In this document: positions 7,595 to 16,494 of the stretch, one piece after another
Position numbering within the stretch: position 1 is the stretch's first letter
How the letters are laid out: each line of letters opens with the position of its first letter
From: Xanthobacteraceae bacterium
Lineage (GTDB): Bacteria; Pseudomonadota; Alphaproteobacteria; Rhizobiales; Xanthobacteraceae
NCBI GenBank assembly: GCA_022841625.1
Contig: JALHRD010000011.1
Location: forward strand, 62,001-126,000
Length of the DNA: 64,000 nucleotides
Reading direction: 5' to 3'
The notes under the pieces: generated by a model
Database searches by the model: none
What the model was told of the DNA's origin: nothing
Seen by the model: the letters and a program-made list of their open reading frames with translations, nothing else
Position numbers and translations under genes: made by a program

Positions 7595-9793
7595 ATGCCC
7601 GACCTTCTGATCGAACTGTTCTCCGAGGAAATTCCGGCGCGCATGCAGCCGCGTGCGGCCGAGGATCTGCGCAAGCTCGTCACCGACAGACTGGTTGCCG
7701 CGGGCCTGGTTTATGAAGGCGCCAAGGCCTTCGCGACGCCGCGGCGGCTGGCGCTCACCGTGCAGGGCGTGCCGGCGCGGCAACCCGACGTGAAGGAGGA
7801 GCGCAAGGGTCCGCGCGTCGGCGCGCCGGCCGGCGCGATCGGCGGCTTTCTCAAGGCGGCCGGGCTTGCCTCCATCGATCAAGCCACGGTGCAGCCGGAC
7901 AAGAAAGGCGATTTCTATGTCGCGGTGATCGACAAGAAGGGCCGCGCGGCGATCGACGTGATCGGCGAAATCGTGCCGGAGGTGGTGCGAAATTTTCCCT
8001 GGCCGAAGGCAATGCGCTGGGGCGAGGCCAAGCCCGGCGCGCTGTCCTGGGTGCGGCCGCTGCATGCGATGATCGCGACCTTTGGGCCCGACACCGAGGA
8101 GCCCGAGATCGTTCGATTTGAAATCGGTGGCATTGCGTCCGGCGACGCGACCCGCGGCCATCGCTTTCTGGCGCCGGAGCCGATCAAGGTTCGCCGCTTC
8201 GACGACTATGTCGCCAAGCTCGAAAAAGCCAAGGTCGTGCTCGATCCGGAGCGGCGCAAACACATCATTTTGACCGAGGCGCGCACGCTTGCCTTTGCGC
8301 AGGGTTTCGAACTGGTCGAGGATGAAGGGCTGCTCACCGAGGTCGCCGGCCTGGTGGAATGGCCGGTGGTGCTGATGGGGGCGTTCGACGCCGCGTTCCT
8401 CGCGATCCCCGCCGAGGTGATCCGCGCCACCATCCGCAACAACCAGAAATGCTTTGTGCTGCGCGATCCGCAGGCCGCCAAGCTGGTCAATCGCTTCATC
8501 CTGGTCGCCAACACCGAGGCCAAGGATGGCGGCAAGGCGATTGTCGCCGGCAATGAGCGCGTCATCCGCGCGCGGCTCTCCGATGCCAAGTTCTTCTACG
8601 ACACCGACCTCAAGGTGAAGCTTGAAGACCGGCTCGACAAGTTCAAGGGCATCGTATTTCACGAGAAACTGGGCACCCAGGCCGATCGCATTGCGCGCAT
8701 TGAAAAATTGGCGGCGGAACTGGCGCCGATGGTCGGCGCCGACAAAGCCAAAGCCCAGCGCGCCGCGCGGCTTTGCAAGGCCGATCTGTTGACCGAAATG
8801 GTCGGCGAATTCCCCGAAGTGCAAGGGCTGATGGGCCGCTACTACGCCGAGGCGCAGGGCGAGGACGAAGCGGTCGCCCACGCCATCGAGGATCACTACA
8901 AGCCGCAGGGCCCGACCGATCTGGTGCCGGCCGACCCGGTGTCGATCGCGGTCGCGCTCGCCGACAAGCTCGATATGCTGGTGGGATTTTGGGCCCAGGA
9001 TGATAAGCCGACGAGTAGTAGAGATCCTTACGGACTGCGTCGTGCGGCGTTGGGAGCAATTCGAATAGTTTTGGACAATCAGCTTCGCTTGCAGCTCCGG
9101 ACTATCTTCGTCCAAGAATTGAGCCACCATTTAGTTCAGAGAGCGATGCCGGACGACAAATGGCCAGTAGGGCACAGAGAGCTTTCTGTGATTCACCAAG
9201 GTGCTCAATTGCGAGAGCTAGTTGCCAAAGAACTATTGGAGTTCTTCGCCGACCGTCTCAAGGTCCAACTCCGTGAGCAGGGCGCGCGCTACGATCTCGT
9301 TGATGCTGTCTTCGCCCTGGAGCGGCAGGACGATGTTCTTCTTATCGTTCATCGGGTCAATGCCTTGGGAAACTTCCTCAACACCGAAGATGGCGTCAAT
9401 CTTTTGGCAGGCTATCGGCGAGCTGCAAATATTTTGAAGATAGAAGAGCGAAAGGACGGTGAAGGTGCATTCAATGAGCCGGCGAATCCGGAACTCATGT
9501 CGCATCCGCTAGAACGTCATTTATGGAACACCATCCAATCGACGCGCGATGAAGTGCTGGACCACGTCAGTTTGGCAGAGGAGCGCATCGGACGACCTGG
9601 GTTTGAGGATCAAAAACCCTTTGAAGAGGCGATGGAATCGCTATCCACGCTACGCACCGCCGTGGACGCATTCTTTGAGGAGGTGACGGTCAATGTCGAC
9701 GAAAAGCCGATCCGCGAGAATCGGCTGCGGCTGCTCAACGAAATCCGAGCCGCCACCCGCGCGGTTGCCGATTTTTCATGCATCGAGGGTTAG
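7595..9793 (+). CDS. glyS: Glycine--tRNA ligase beta subunit, with a low-GC 3' segment
   Basis: This is the tRNA-binding beta subunit (732 aa) of glycyl-tRNA synthetase. It starts [19 protein letters not shown], the classic GlyS N-terminus, and holds EEIPARM, an HD-like region and a C-terminal anticodon-binding segment ([19 protein letters not shown]). I chose ATG 7595 over the 5' extension from 7523, which is not conserved. From about 9000 to 9660 (residues 468-690) GC falls sharply and codon choice turns AT-tolerant, yet the frame is intact; 9061-9120 is about 45% GC by hand count, against about 65% around it. A small hairpin CCCTCC-agg-GGAGGG (7557-7571) lies in the leader. Confidence 0.95.
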   Translation: MPDLLIELFSEEIPARMQPRAAEDLRKLVTDRLVAAGLVYEGAKAFATPRRLALTVQGVPARQPDVKEERKGPRVGAPAGAIGGFLKAAGLASIDQATVQPDKKGDFYVAVIDKKGRAAIDVIGEIVPEVVRNFPWPKAMRWGEAKPGALSWVRPLHAMIATFGPDTEEPEIVRFEIGGIASGDATRGHRFLAPEPIKVRRFDDYVAKLEKAKVVLDPERRKHIILTEARTLAFAQGFELVEDEGLLTEVAGLVEWPVVLMGAFDAAFLAIPAEVIRATIRNNQKCFVLRDPQAAKLVNRFILVANTEAKDGGKAIVAGNERVIRARLSDAKFFYDTDLKVKLEDRLDKFKGIVFHEKLGTQADRIARIEKLAAELAPMVGADKAKAQRAARLCKADLLTEMVGEFPEVQGLMGRYYAEAQGEDEAVAHAIEDHYKPQGPTDLVPADPVSIAVALADKLDMLVGFWAQDDKPTSSRDPYGLRRAALGAIRIVLDNQLRLQLRTIFVQELSHHLVQRAMPDDKWPVGHRELSVIHQGAQLRELVAKELLEFFADRLKVQLREQGARYDLVDAVFALERQDDVLLIVHRVNALGNFLNTEDGVNLLAGYRRAANILKIEERKDGEGAFNEPANPELMSHPLERHLWNTIQSTRDEVLDHVSLAEERIGRPGFEDQKPFEEAMESLSTLRTAVDAFFEEVTVNVDEKPIRENRLRLLNEIRAATRAVADFSCIEG

Positions 9794-9913
9794 CGATGCC
9801 TTCCGCCCACCGTGGCGGCGCGCTAAAATTAGGCGATTCTTGCTTTGCTGATGTGCGCAGCCAATCCGTGTCAATATTGTTTCATTGCGAATGCCGCTCC
9901 CAGGGAGGCCGCC

Positions 9914-10072
9914 ATGAAGCTTACCGACCCGCAAATTCAGCCTGCTATTGCCTTGGTCGCCGGCATTCTGGTTTTGGTGATGCCGCGGCTGTTGAGCTAT
10001 GTCGTCGCCTTTGCGCTGATCTTTTATGGCCTGATTGGGCTCAATGCGGTCCATAAAATTGTTGGCGGTTGA
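9914..10072 (+). CDS. DUF3096 small membrane protein
   Basis: This 52-aa protein (MKLTDPQIQPAIALVAGILV...) has two membrane helices joined by MPRLL, which is the DUF3096 pattern. GGGAGG lies 6 bp before the ATG at 9914, so I prefer this over the longer frame from 9845. Function is unknown; homologues are widespread small inner-membrane proteins. It stands alone between glyS and ppdK. Confidence 0.8.
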   Translation: MKLTDPQIQPAIALVAGILVLVMPRLLSYVVAFALIFYGLIGLNAVHKIVGG

Positions 10073-10156
10073 ACGGCGCACGCTTCCCAAGTAGTGAAGC
10101 CTAAAGTCACCCGGCTGCCGCGGGTTCGCGGCGGCGCTGCGAGCGCATTGAGTCCC

Positions 10157-12913
10157 ATGGCCAGAGCCTCCCCGAAAGCGAAGTCCGCGCGACCGTCAGC
10201 CAAACCGCGCCCGGCGCGCAAATCCGGCAAGGGGTCTCAGCGATGGGTCTATGCCTTTGGCGGCGGCAAGGCCGCGGGCAAGCCCGGCATGCGCGATCTC
10301 TTGGGCGGCAAGGGCGCGGGGCTGGCCGAAATGGCCAGTCTCGGGCTGCCGGTACCGCCCGGCTTCACCATCACCACCGCAGTCTGCACGCATTATTATG
10401 CCAATGGCGATGCTTATCCCAAGGAACTCGACCAACAGGTGACGGCGGCGCTGGCCGAAGTCGGCCGGCTAACCGGCAAGATTTTCGGCGACCAGACCAA
10501 TCCGCTGCTGGTGTCGGTGCGCTCGGGCGCGCGCGCTTCGATGCCGGGCATGATGGACACGGTGCTCAATCTCGGCCTCAACGATCAAACCGTCGAGGCG
10601 CTGGCGAAAAAATCCGGCGACCGCCGTTTCGCCTTCGACAGCTATCGCCGCTTCATCACCATGTATTCCGACGTGGTGCTCGGCGTCGGCCATCATCACT
10701 TCGAGGAGATCCTCGACGACCACAAGGATCGCCACGGCTACGCGCTCGATACCGACCTCACGGCGCGGGACTGGGAGGCGCTGATCGGCCGCTACAAGGA
10801 GCGCGTTGCGGAAGAGCATGGCGCGCCGTTCCCGCAGGATCCGGTGAAACAGCTCTGGGGCGCCATAAGCGCGGTGTTCGGCTCCTGGATGAACCAGCGC
10901 GCCGTCACCTATCGCAAGCTGCACAACATTCCCGCGAGTTGGGGCACCGCGGTCAATGTGCAGGCCATGGTGTTCGGCAATATGGGCGAGACCTCGGCAA
11001 CCGGCGTGGCTTTCACCCGCAATCCGTCAACCGGCGAGAAAAAACTTTACGGCGAATTTCTGATCAACGCCCAGGGCGAGGATGTGGTCGCCGGCATCCG
11101 CACGCCGCAGGAAATTACCGAAGCGGCGCGGCAAGAGTCCGGTTCCGACAAGCCGTCGATGGAGCACGCGATGCCGGCGGCGTTCGCCGAACTGACCCGC
11201 ATCTATCACGTGCTGGAAAAGCACTATCGCGACATGCAGGATCTCGAATTCACCGTCGAGCAAGGCCGGTTGTGGATGTTGCAGACCCGTTCCGGCAAAC
11301 GCACCGCCAAGGCGGCGCTACGGATTGCGGTCGAACTCGCCAATGAGGGTCTGATCAGCCGCAAGGAGGCGGTGACGCGGGTCGATCCGGCCGCGCTCGA
11401 TCAATTACTGCATCCGACCATCGATCCCGACGCCGCGCGCAAAATTATCGCCACCGGCCTGCCGGCGTCGCCGGGCGCCGCCGCCGGCGAGATCGTGTTC
11501 TCGGCCGACGAAGCCGAGGCCATGAAGGCGCAGGGCAAGCGGCTGATCCTGGTGCGGATCGAGACTTCGCCGGAAGACATCCACGGCATGCATGCCGCGC
11601 AAGGCATCTTGACCACCCGTGGCGGCATGACCTCGCATGCGGCGGTGGTTGCGCGCGGTATGGGCAAGCCATGCGTGTCGGGCGCGGGCGCGCTGCGGGT
11701 TGATTACGCGGCCGCCACCATGACCGTGGCCGGCCAGGTGTTCCGCAAGGGCGATCTCATCACCGTCGACGGCTCGACCGGACAGATCTTGGCCGGCCGC
11801 GTCGCGATGATCGAGCCGGCGCTGTCGGGTGAGTTCGGCACCTTGATGGGCTGGGCCGATCAGGTCCGCAAGCTTGGCGTGCGCGCCAATGCCGACACGC
11901 CCAACGATGCGCGGGTGGCGGTGAAGTTCGGCGCCGAGGGCATCGGGCTCTGTCGCACCGAGCACATGTTCTTTGACGCCGATCGCATCCGCGCGGTGCG
12001 CGAGATGATTCTTGCCGACACCGAGCCGCAGCGCCGCGCCGCGCTCGCCAAGCTGCTGCCGATGCAGCGCAACGACTTTGTCGAGCTGTTTACGATCATG
12101 GGCGGGCTGCCGGTGACGATCCGCCTGCTCGATCCGCCGCTGCACGAATTCCTGCCGCACAGCGATGCCGAGATCGCCGAGGTGGCGGCCGCCATGGACG
12201 CCGATCCGCGCAAATTGGCGGATCGCGCCAGGGAGCTGCACGAGTTCAATCCGATGCTGGGCTTTCGCGGCTGCCGGCTGGCGATTGCCTATCCGGAAAT
12301 CGCCGAGATGCAGGCGCGCGCGATCTTCGAGGCCGCGGTCGAGGCCGGCAAACGCACCGGCAAGCCGGTGGTGCCCGAGGTGATGGTGCCGCTGATCGCC
12401 AGCAAGGCCGAACTCGATCTGGTGAAAGGCCGGATCGACGCCATGGCGGCGGCGGTCGCCAAGGAGACCGGCGCCAAGCTCGCCTATCAGGTCGGCACCA
12501 TGATCGAACTGCCGCGCGCTTCGCTGATGGCCGGCGAGATCGCGCAGGCGGCGGAGTTCTTTTCGTTCGGCACCAACGACCTGACGCAGACCACGTTCGG
12601 CATCAGCCGCGACGATGCCGCGAGCTTTCTCGGCCCCTATATGGCGCGCGGTATTCTCGCCGTCGATCCGTTCGTGTCGATCGATCGCGAGGGCGTCGGC
12701 GAATTGATGCGGATCGGTATCGAACGCGGCCGCAAGGTTAAACCGAAACTCAAGATCGGTATCTGCGGCGAGCATGGCGGCGATCCCGCCTCGGTGGCAT
12801 TCTGCCACCAGCTTGACCTCGACTATGTGTCGTGCTCGCCGTTCCGGGTTCCCATTGCACGCTTGGCCGCCGCGCAAGCCGCGCTCGGCAAGGACGCCGC
12901 CAGCCAGGCGTAA
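10157..12913 (+). CDS. ppdK: Pyruvate, phosphate dikinase
   Basis: The enzyme interconverts pyruvate + ATP + Pi with phosphoenolpyruvate + AMP + PPi and links glycolysis and gluconeogenesis. The domains are complete. The ATP-grasp N-domain starts WVYAFGGGKAAGKPGMRDLLGGKGAGLAEM. The swivelling phospho-histidine domain carries TTRGGMTSHAAVVARGMGKPCV. The C-terminal PEP/pyruvate barrel includes GLCRTEHMFF and GTNDLTQTTFG. The frame is open from a GTG at 10094; I give the ATG at 10157 (918 aa) because the extra residues are basic and not family-like, but neither start has a good ribosome site. The gene is monocistronic here. Confidence 0.95.
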   Translation: MARASPKAKSARPSAKPRPARKSGKGSQRWVYAFGGGKAAGKPGMRDLLGGKGAGLAEMASLGLPVPPGFTITTAVCTHYYANGDAYPKELDQQVTAALAEVGRLTGKIFGDQTNPLLVSVRSGARASMPGMMDTVLNLGLNDQTVEALAKKSGDRRFAFDSYRRFITMYSDVVLGVGHHHFEEILDDHKDRHGYALDTDLTARDWEALIGRYKERVAEEHGAPFPQDPVKQLWGAISAVFGSWMNQRAVTYRKLHNIPASWGTAVNVQAMVFGNMGETSATGVAFTRNPSTGEKKLYGEFLINAQGEDVVAGIRTPQEITEAARQESGSDKPSMEHAMPAAFAELTRIYHVLEKHYRDMQDLEFTVEQGRLWMLQTRSGKRTAKAALRIAVELANEGLISRKEAVTRVDPAALDQLLHPTIDPDAARKIIATGLPASPGAAAGEIVFSADEAEAMKAQGKRLILVRIETSPEDIHGMHAAQGILTTRGGMTSHAAVVARGMGKPCVSGAGALRVDYAAATMTVAGQVFRKGDLITVDGSTGQILAGRVAMIEPALSGEFGTLMGWADQVRKLGVRANADTPNDARVAVKFGAEGIGLCRTEHMFFDADRIRAVREMILADTEPQRRAALAKLLPMQRNDFVELFTIMGGLPVTIRLLDPPLHEFLPHSDAEIAEVAAAMDADPRKLADRARELHEFNPMLGFRGCRLAIAYPEIAEMQARAIFEAAVEAGKRTGKPVVPEVMVPLIASKAELDLVKGRIDAMAAAVAKETGAKLAYQVGTMIELPRASLMAGEIAQAAEFFSFGTNDLTQTTFGISRDDAASFLGPYMARGILAVDPFVSIDREGVGELMRIGIERGRKVKPKLKIGICGEHGGDPASVAFCHQLDLDYVSCSPFRVPIARLAAAQAALGKDAASQA

Positions 12914-13072
12914 AAGTGGATGACGCTTCGTTCGACGGCGCTGACCGGTCGATTCACTTCCGCAATGCCCAGTTTGCGACCTTTCGCCGATGAAACCGTG
13001 ATTGCATACCGCACTTGTCGAACAACCTACAGAAAGCAGCGGCGCACCGATCCCACATCCCGCCACGGCACC

Positions 13073-14083
13073 TTAAAGTTCTGTCTCAAAGAACCGCTGC
13101 ACCTTTTCGAATTCAATAATGTCGTAACCGAATATGGAGCTAAGAGGACGACGAGATGCCCCGATCAAGCCCCTCTTGAACATTAACTCCAACGGATCCG
13201 ATACAATTTGTTTTCGATTGCGCATGGAACTCAGGGACATTGCTTGCTCGCTACCTTCTGGCGATATGTTGAAGAACTTTAGTTCGTGGGGGCCACTAAC
13301 TGCACGATTAATTGCATCGTTTATGTGCTCGTCGCGAAAACCGTACCCAATGATCATGAGCCGCGTATTGGGCTGCCGAAGAAAGCAATCAAATTTTTTC
13401 GAATACCAATCCAATATCGGATGTAGCTGGATTTCTGCAGGCTTATTGCCGCCAACTATCATTAGCTGATCGTCACGAGCATCGCTCCAATTTGATGACC
13501 CATGCAGTTTAAACAACGGCTGAGCTCCATCCTTAATCGTGAACGCTTCTGCGTTTGCGGGTGCCCATTTGTCGAGCGCCCACTTTTGATACCCATAAGA
13601 CTCCGAATGTGGGCGCATACCAGGTAGATCGTGCCATCTCCAATGTCGAAGGGGCGCTGGTCCTTCGGCAAGATTCGTTGTCAAATAATGACGCTCCAGC
13701 AATAGGTCCTGGTTGAGCGTGAAGATCGCGTCGAATTTCGACAGGAACGTAACTATGTTTCTCTCAAAATTTGTCGGTCTAAAATGAAATTGAAACCTAG
13801 GTTCTAAAAACGCACGATTCATGTCGTCGAACATTGTCGACACGCTGTTCTGAAATGCGTCAAGCTCGGCCTTGTGCCTAGTCGGTTCGCTTCGAAAAGA
13901 ATTTTGAACTTCCGCAAGAGCAGCTTCGAAGCCTCCCGAAGACTGATGCTTCCACAATAGGTCTCTGAGCGTTGCATTGTTTCTAATTGCAGGACATCCA
14001 AGGAGATATTCGAAAGCTTCCGCTCCAAGCCACCCTCCCCAATTTTTGCTGAATCCTGCGCCCAGAAGCAGCAGATAATTCAT
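13073..14083 (-). CDS. Stand-alone SIR2-like domain protein, candidate NAD-consuming defence effector
   Basis: This 336-aa product has the SIR2 signature. A nucleotide loop LLLGAGFSKNWGG is at residues 5-17. The catalytic Asn-Asp region is FTLNQDLLLE (N124, D126), the catalytic His lies in LFKLHGSSNW (H194), and the SIR2_2 block GYGFRDEHINDAI is at 246-258. Such proteins hydrolyse NAD in antiphage systems (ThsA, DSR, SIR2-HerA, pAgo-SIR2) and are distinct from lysine deacylases. Base composition is close to 50% GC, well below the neighbours, so recent acquisition is likely. No partner ATPase, Argonaute or sensor gene lies beside it; ppdK and the arsenic operon flank it. Biochemistry is inferred from motifs; a defence role is a hypothesis. 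Confidence 0.75.
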   Translation of the reverse strand: MNYLLLLGAGFSKNWGGWLGAEAFEYLLGCPAIRNNATLRDLLWKHQSSGGFEAALAEVQNSFRSEPTRHKAELDAFQNSVSTMFDDMNRAFLEPRFQFHFRPTNFERNIVTFLSKFDAIFTLNQDLLLERHYLTTNLAEGPAPLRHWRWHDLPGMRPHSESYGYQKWALDKWAPANAEAFTIKDGAQPLFKLHGSSNWSDARDDQLMIVGGNKPAEIQLHPILDWYSKKFDCFLRQPNTRLMIIGYGFRDEHINDAINRAVSGPHELKFFNISPEGSEQAMSLSSMRNRKQIVSDPLELMFKRGLIGASRRPLSSIFGYDIIEFEKVQRFFETEL

Positions 14084-14267
14084 TCAAATCTCCCAGGGTG
14101 CTTTGCGGCTTGGTATTGTCGGCACCCACCGTCATGTCTCGGATTTTTTGTTTTGTCGAGGCGGTCGCTGTCGCGCGCCCCTAGCTCGATCGAAAAGCGT
14201 AACGGCAAAAGGTCGCCTTCGGGTCATTCGTTCCAGGTGCATCGCAATACGTCTCGTGTGCGATGGA

Positions 14268-14966
14268 TCAAGAACGGTTCCGCTGAGCCGCTTCCCTGGA
14301 ATTGCCAAACAGCAGGATCGAGGCCAGGGCGCCGGCGGCGGCGCCCGCGAGCTGGGCGATGACAAAGCCGGGGACGTGATTGATGGCGATGCCGGAAAAC
14401 GTCGTCGTAAACCCGCGCGCCAGCGTGACCGCGGGATTGGCAAACGAGGTCGATGCGGTGAACCAATATGCCGCCGTGATGGTCAGGCCGACCAGCCACG
14501 GGATTGCCGCGGGCGCGTGGCGTTGTCCACCCAAGATGACCAGCACCAAAGTGAAAGTCGCGACCACCTCCGCGAACCACAGCGGCCATCCGGTTCGGGC
14601 GGTGGCCCCAATCAGCAGCGCGGAAAGGTCGAACATCAAATGCGCGACCGCCGCGCCCATAATGGCGCCGGCACACTGCGCCAGGATGTATGGCAGGCAT
14701 TCACGCCAAGGCAGTTCCCGGCGTGCGGCAAACACCAGACTGACGGCCGGATTGAAGTGAGCGCCTGAAATCCGGCCGAGGATCGTGATGATAACAACAA
14801 GGATAGCCCCGGTCGCAATTGTGTTTCCCAGCAACGCGACCGCCTGGTTTCCGCCGGCGAGACGCTCCGCCATGATGCCGGAGCCGATCACGGTCGCCAC
14901 CAGGATCGCCGTTCCCAGCGCCTCGGCAAGCAGCCGTCGCGCGAGCGGGTGGGGCATGACGCTCAT
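14268..14966 (-). CDS. aqpS: Aquaglyceroporin-family channel in arsenic operon
   Basis: This is a 232-aa major intrinsic protein with six predicted membrane helices and both NPA boxes intact: NPAVSL (residues 72-77) and NPAVTL (177-182). Its place directly after arsC (ATGA overlap) matches the arsR-arsC-aqpS arrangement studied in Sinorhizobium meliloti. There arsenite made by ArsC leaves the cell by downhill flow through AqpS rather than by an ArsB/Acr3 pump. No pump gene is present here. The export role follows from this context; glycerol or water transport alone is possible but less likely. Confidence 0.85.
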   Translation of the reverse strand: MSVMPHPLARRLLAEALGTAILVATVIGSGIMAERLAGGNQAVALLGNTIATGAILVVIITILGRISGAHFNPAVSLVFAARRELPWRECLPYILAQCAGAIMGAAVAHLMFDLSALLIGATARTGWPLWFAEVVATFTLVLVILGGQRHAPAAIPWLVGLTITAAYWFTASTSFANPAVTLARGFTTTFSGIAINHVPGFVIAQLAGAAAGALASILLFGNSREAAQRNRS

Positions 14967-15481
14967 TCCGCCGCTGCCGGAGATACGCCGCTCTTGCCGA
15001 TCGCGTCGATCTGCCGCTTCAACGCCAGCCGGTCGATCGACTCGATAGGGAGATTCGCAAAAATCGAAATCCGATTGTTCAGCATTCGGTACGCATCGGC
15101 AAAGGCCAGGCGGATCTCAGCCTCATGACCCCTGGCGGCGGCGGGGTCAGGAACGCCCCAATGGGCGGTCATCGGCTGGCCGGGCCAAATGGGACATGCC
15201 TCGCTCGCGGCACTGTCGCAGACCGTGAACACAAAATCCATCTTCGGTGCATCGCTCGCGGCGAATTCAAGCCAGCTCTTGGAGCGAAATTCGCCGACGT
15301 CGTGATTGAGCGTCTTCAGCAACTCGATTGCGCTGGGATGCACCTGTCCCTTGGGCTGGCTGCCAGCCGAAAATGCCTGAAAGCGTCCTTGACCAAGGCG
15401 ATTCAGGATCGCTTCAGCCATGATCGATCGCGCAGAGTTCCCCGTGCAAAGAAACAGGACATTATAGAGGCGCTTGGGCAC
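14963..15481 (-). CDS. arsC: Arsenate reductase, low-molecular-weight phosphatase type
   Basis: This 172-aa enzyme reduces arsenate to arsenite. The phosphatase-like P-loop CTGNSARS holds the nucleophile C12, and the pair in FVFTVCDSAASEACP supplies the resolving cysteines. This is the thioredoxin-coupled class (as in S. aureus pI258 ArsC). The start is a GTG at 15481 with AAGGAG 7 bp upstream; a longer frame from 15562 has no such site and adds an arginine-rich stretch. The start lies inside the 3' end of arsR and the stop overlaps aqpS by 4 bp, so the three genes are translationally coupled. Confidence 0.9.
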   Translation of the reverse strand: MPKRLYNVLFLCTGNSARSIMAEAILNRLGQGRFQAFSAGSQPKGQVHPSAIELLKTLNHDVGEFRSKSWLEFAASDAPKMDFVFTVCDSAASEACPIWPGQPMTAHWGVPDPAAARGHEAEIRLAFADAYRMLNNRISIFANLPIESIDRLALKRQIDAIGKSGVSPAAAE

Positions 15482-15836
15482 GCGAGGTCTCCTTCTTCTT
15501 GGCAGGCGGGCAGCAAGTCCATTCTTGCACGATCGGAGCGCACAGTTCGGCGCGGCCTCCACAGCAGTCCCGCATTAAAAACGTCATGAGCTTCCGAAAG
15601 CCATCAAAGTCGAGGCGGTAATTCATCGATCGTCCATCCCGGCGCACCGCCAAGAGACCCGCGCGCGTCAGGATCGAAAGATGCGTGGACATCGTGTTGT
15701 GCGGCACTTTGCAGAACCGTGCGATAGCCCCCGCGGGCCGTTCCTCGGGATAGGCCTTGATCAATTGCCGGAAGGCCCTGAGCCGGGTTGGCTGAGCCAA
15801 GGCCGCGAATGCGCCGGTTGCGGATGATAAGTCCAT
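15462..15836 (-). CDS. arsR: ArsR-family arsenic-responsive repressor
   Basis: This is a 124-aa winged-helix repressor (MDLSSATGAFAALAQPTRLR...). The DNA-recognition helix falls in VPHNTMSTHLSILTRAGLLAV. Instead of the CxC site of plasmid ArsR, cysteines cluster at the C-terminus (RDCCGGRAELC and WTCCPP). This resembles the relocated As(III) site described for Acidithiobacillus ferrooxidans ArsR. By family, arsenite binding releases the operator and induces arsR-arsC-aqpS. I use ATG 15836; the longer frame from 15956 adds 40 non-conserved residues. Confidence 0.85.
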   Translation of the reverse strand: MDLSSATGAFAALAQPTRLRAFRQLIKAYPEERPAGAIARFCKVPHNTMSTHLSILTRAGLLAVRRDGRSMNYRLDFDGFRKLMTFLMRDCCGGRAELCAPIVQEWTCCPPAKKKETSRAQAPL

Positions 15837-15984
15837 CTGTCGGGAATTACCGACGCAATATGACGCTTCGATGACAATGTCGATGACGCGTCCGCGACGA
15901 CGGGGTGCATGGACGGGGTGCATGGGTGACACCTGCGACACGCGCTTCCTCTCCATGAGGGGGCCGGCTTCGGCGTGTATCGGT

Positions 15985-16448
15985 ACGATTTATGTGCATA
16001 GCGCGCGACGCATGTGTTAGCCGCGCAATATCGGTACTTCTCATGGGTCTGTGCGGCGCGCGACGCCAAGTTATGCACCGCGGCGGTGCTGACACGTCCA
16101 CAGCGTTGCGCGGCGTTTCATTGACTCACCACTTTGCTGTGCAACGGTCTTTGTGTTCCGCATGGGCATCGACGCAGGGCGGGCAAAGCTTGCGTCCATG
16201 CCAGCGGAAGTGAGCTTGCCCGCGCCCGTATGTTCGCTGCGGTTGGCCTGGGCCCGGCGCGACTTTGGCCACCCTGCGGCTGCGTCCGGGACACGCACTG
16301 CGGAATCGTCGAATTTGCTGTAAGAGTGTAAGACTATTGAGCCAACTCTCTGGAAAATAGGACGAATTCATACTTTTTGCGGTCTTACAGCACGCTGTTG
16401 CGTGCTGTAAGACTGTAAGATCGTGCAAGATCGGCGGCACTAGCGTCG
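15985..16448. repeat. Composite repeat element, copy 1
   Basis: Positions 15985-16152 match 27111-27276 at roughly three-quarters identity. Shared blocks include CGATTTATGTGCATAGCGCG, CTTCTCATGGGT, ACGTCCACAGC, CGTTTCATTGAC and TGTGCAACGGT. Further along, both copies carry GTAAGACT direct repeats, a GTCTTACAGC...GCTGTAAGAC palindrome and a GCAAGATCG block, ending near TAGCGYCGCAG. No gene is supported in the roughly 660 bp between arsR and the TRAP permease; short frames here only translate the repeat. I do not recognise the element as a known insertion sequence. Confidence 0.75.
16382..16413. repeat. Perfect hairpin inside composite repeat copy 1
   Basis: A 14-bp stem (GTCTTACAGCACGC / GCGTGCTGTAAGAC) encloses a TGTT loop. 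The equivalent in copy 2 is at 27399-27420 with 10-bp arms. It could act as a terminator-like or protein-binding structure 80 bp upstream of the TRAP permease, but there is no T-run after it, so intrinsic termination on the plus strand is unlikely. Confidence 0.9.
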
Positions 16449-16494
16449 CAGCCCGCGCGCGCCGGCAAGAGCGCGTGACGCAGGGGGGGGAATA

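Noticed and set aside
7520-9130. 536-codon minus-strand frame opposite glyS
   Set aside because: It is the antisense shadow of a high-GC gene. It has no family signal and glyS on the other strand has full motif support.
11405-13066. 553-codon minus-strand frame opposite ppdK
   Set aside because: It is rich in Arg, His and Gly as antisense frames of GC-rich genes are, and overlaps all of the well-supported PEP-binding domain of ppdK.
16431-16446. CGGCACTAG near the composite repeat as a sixth hairpin unit
   Set aside because: Only the right-end sequence is present. No CTAGTG left arm or GAAGTTCG core lies within 100 bp, and it aligns with the end of composite copy 2 instead.
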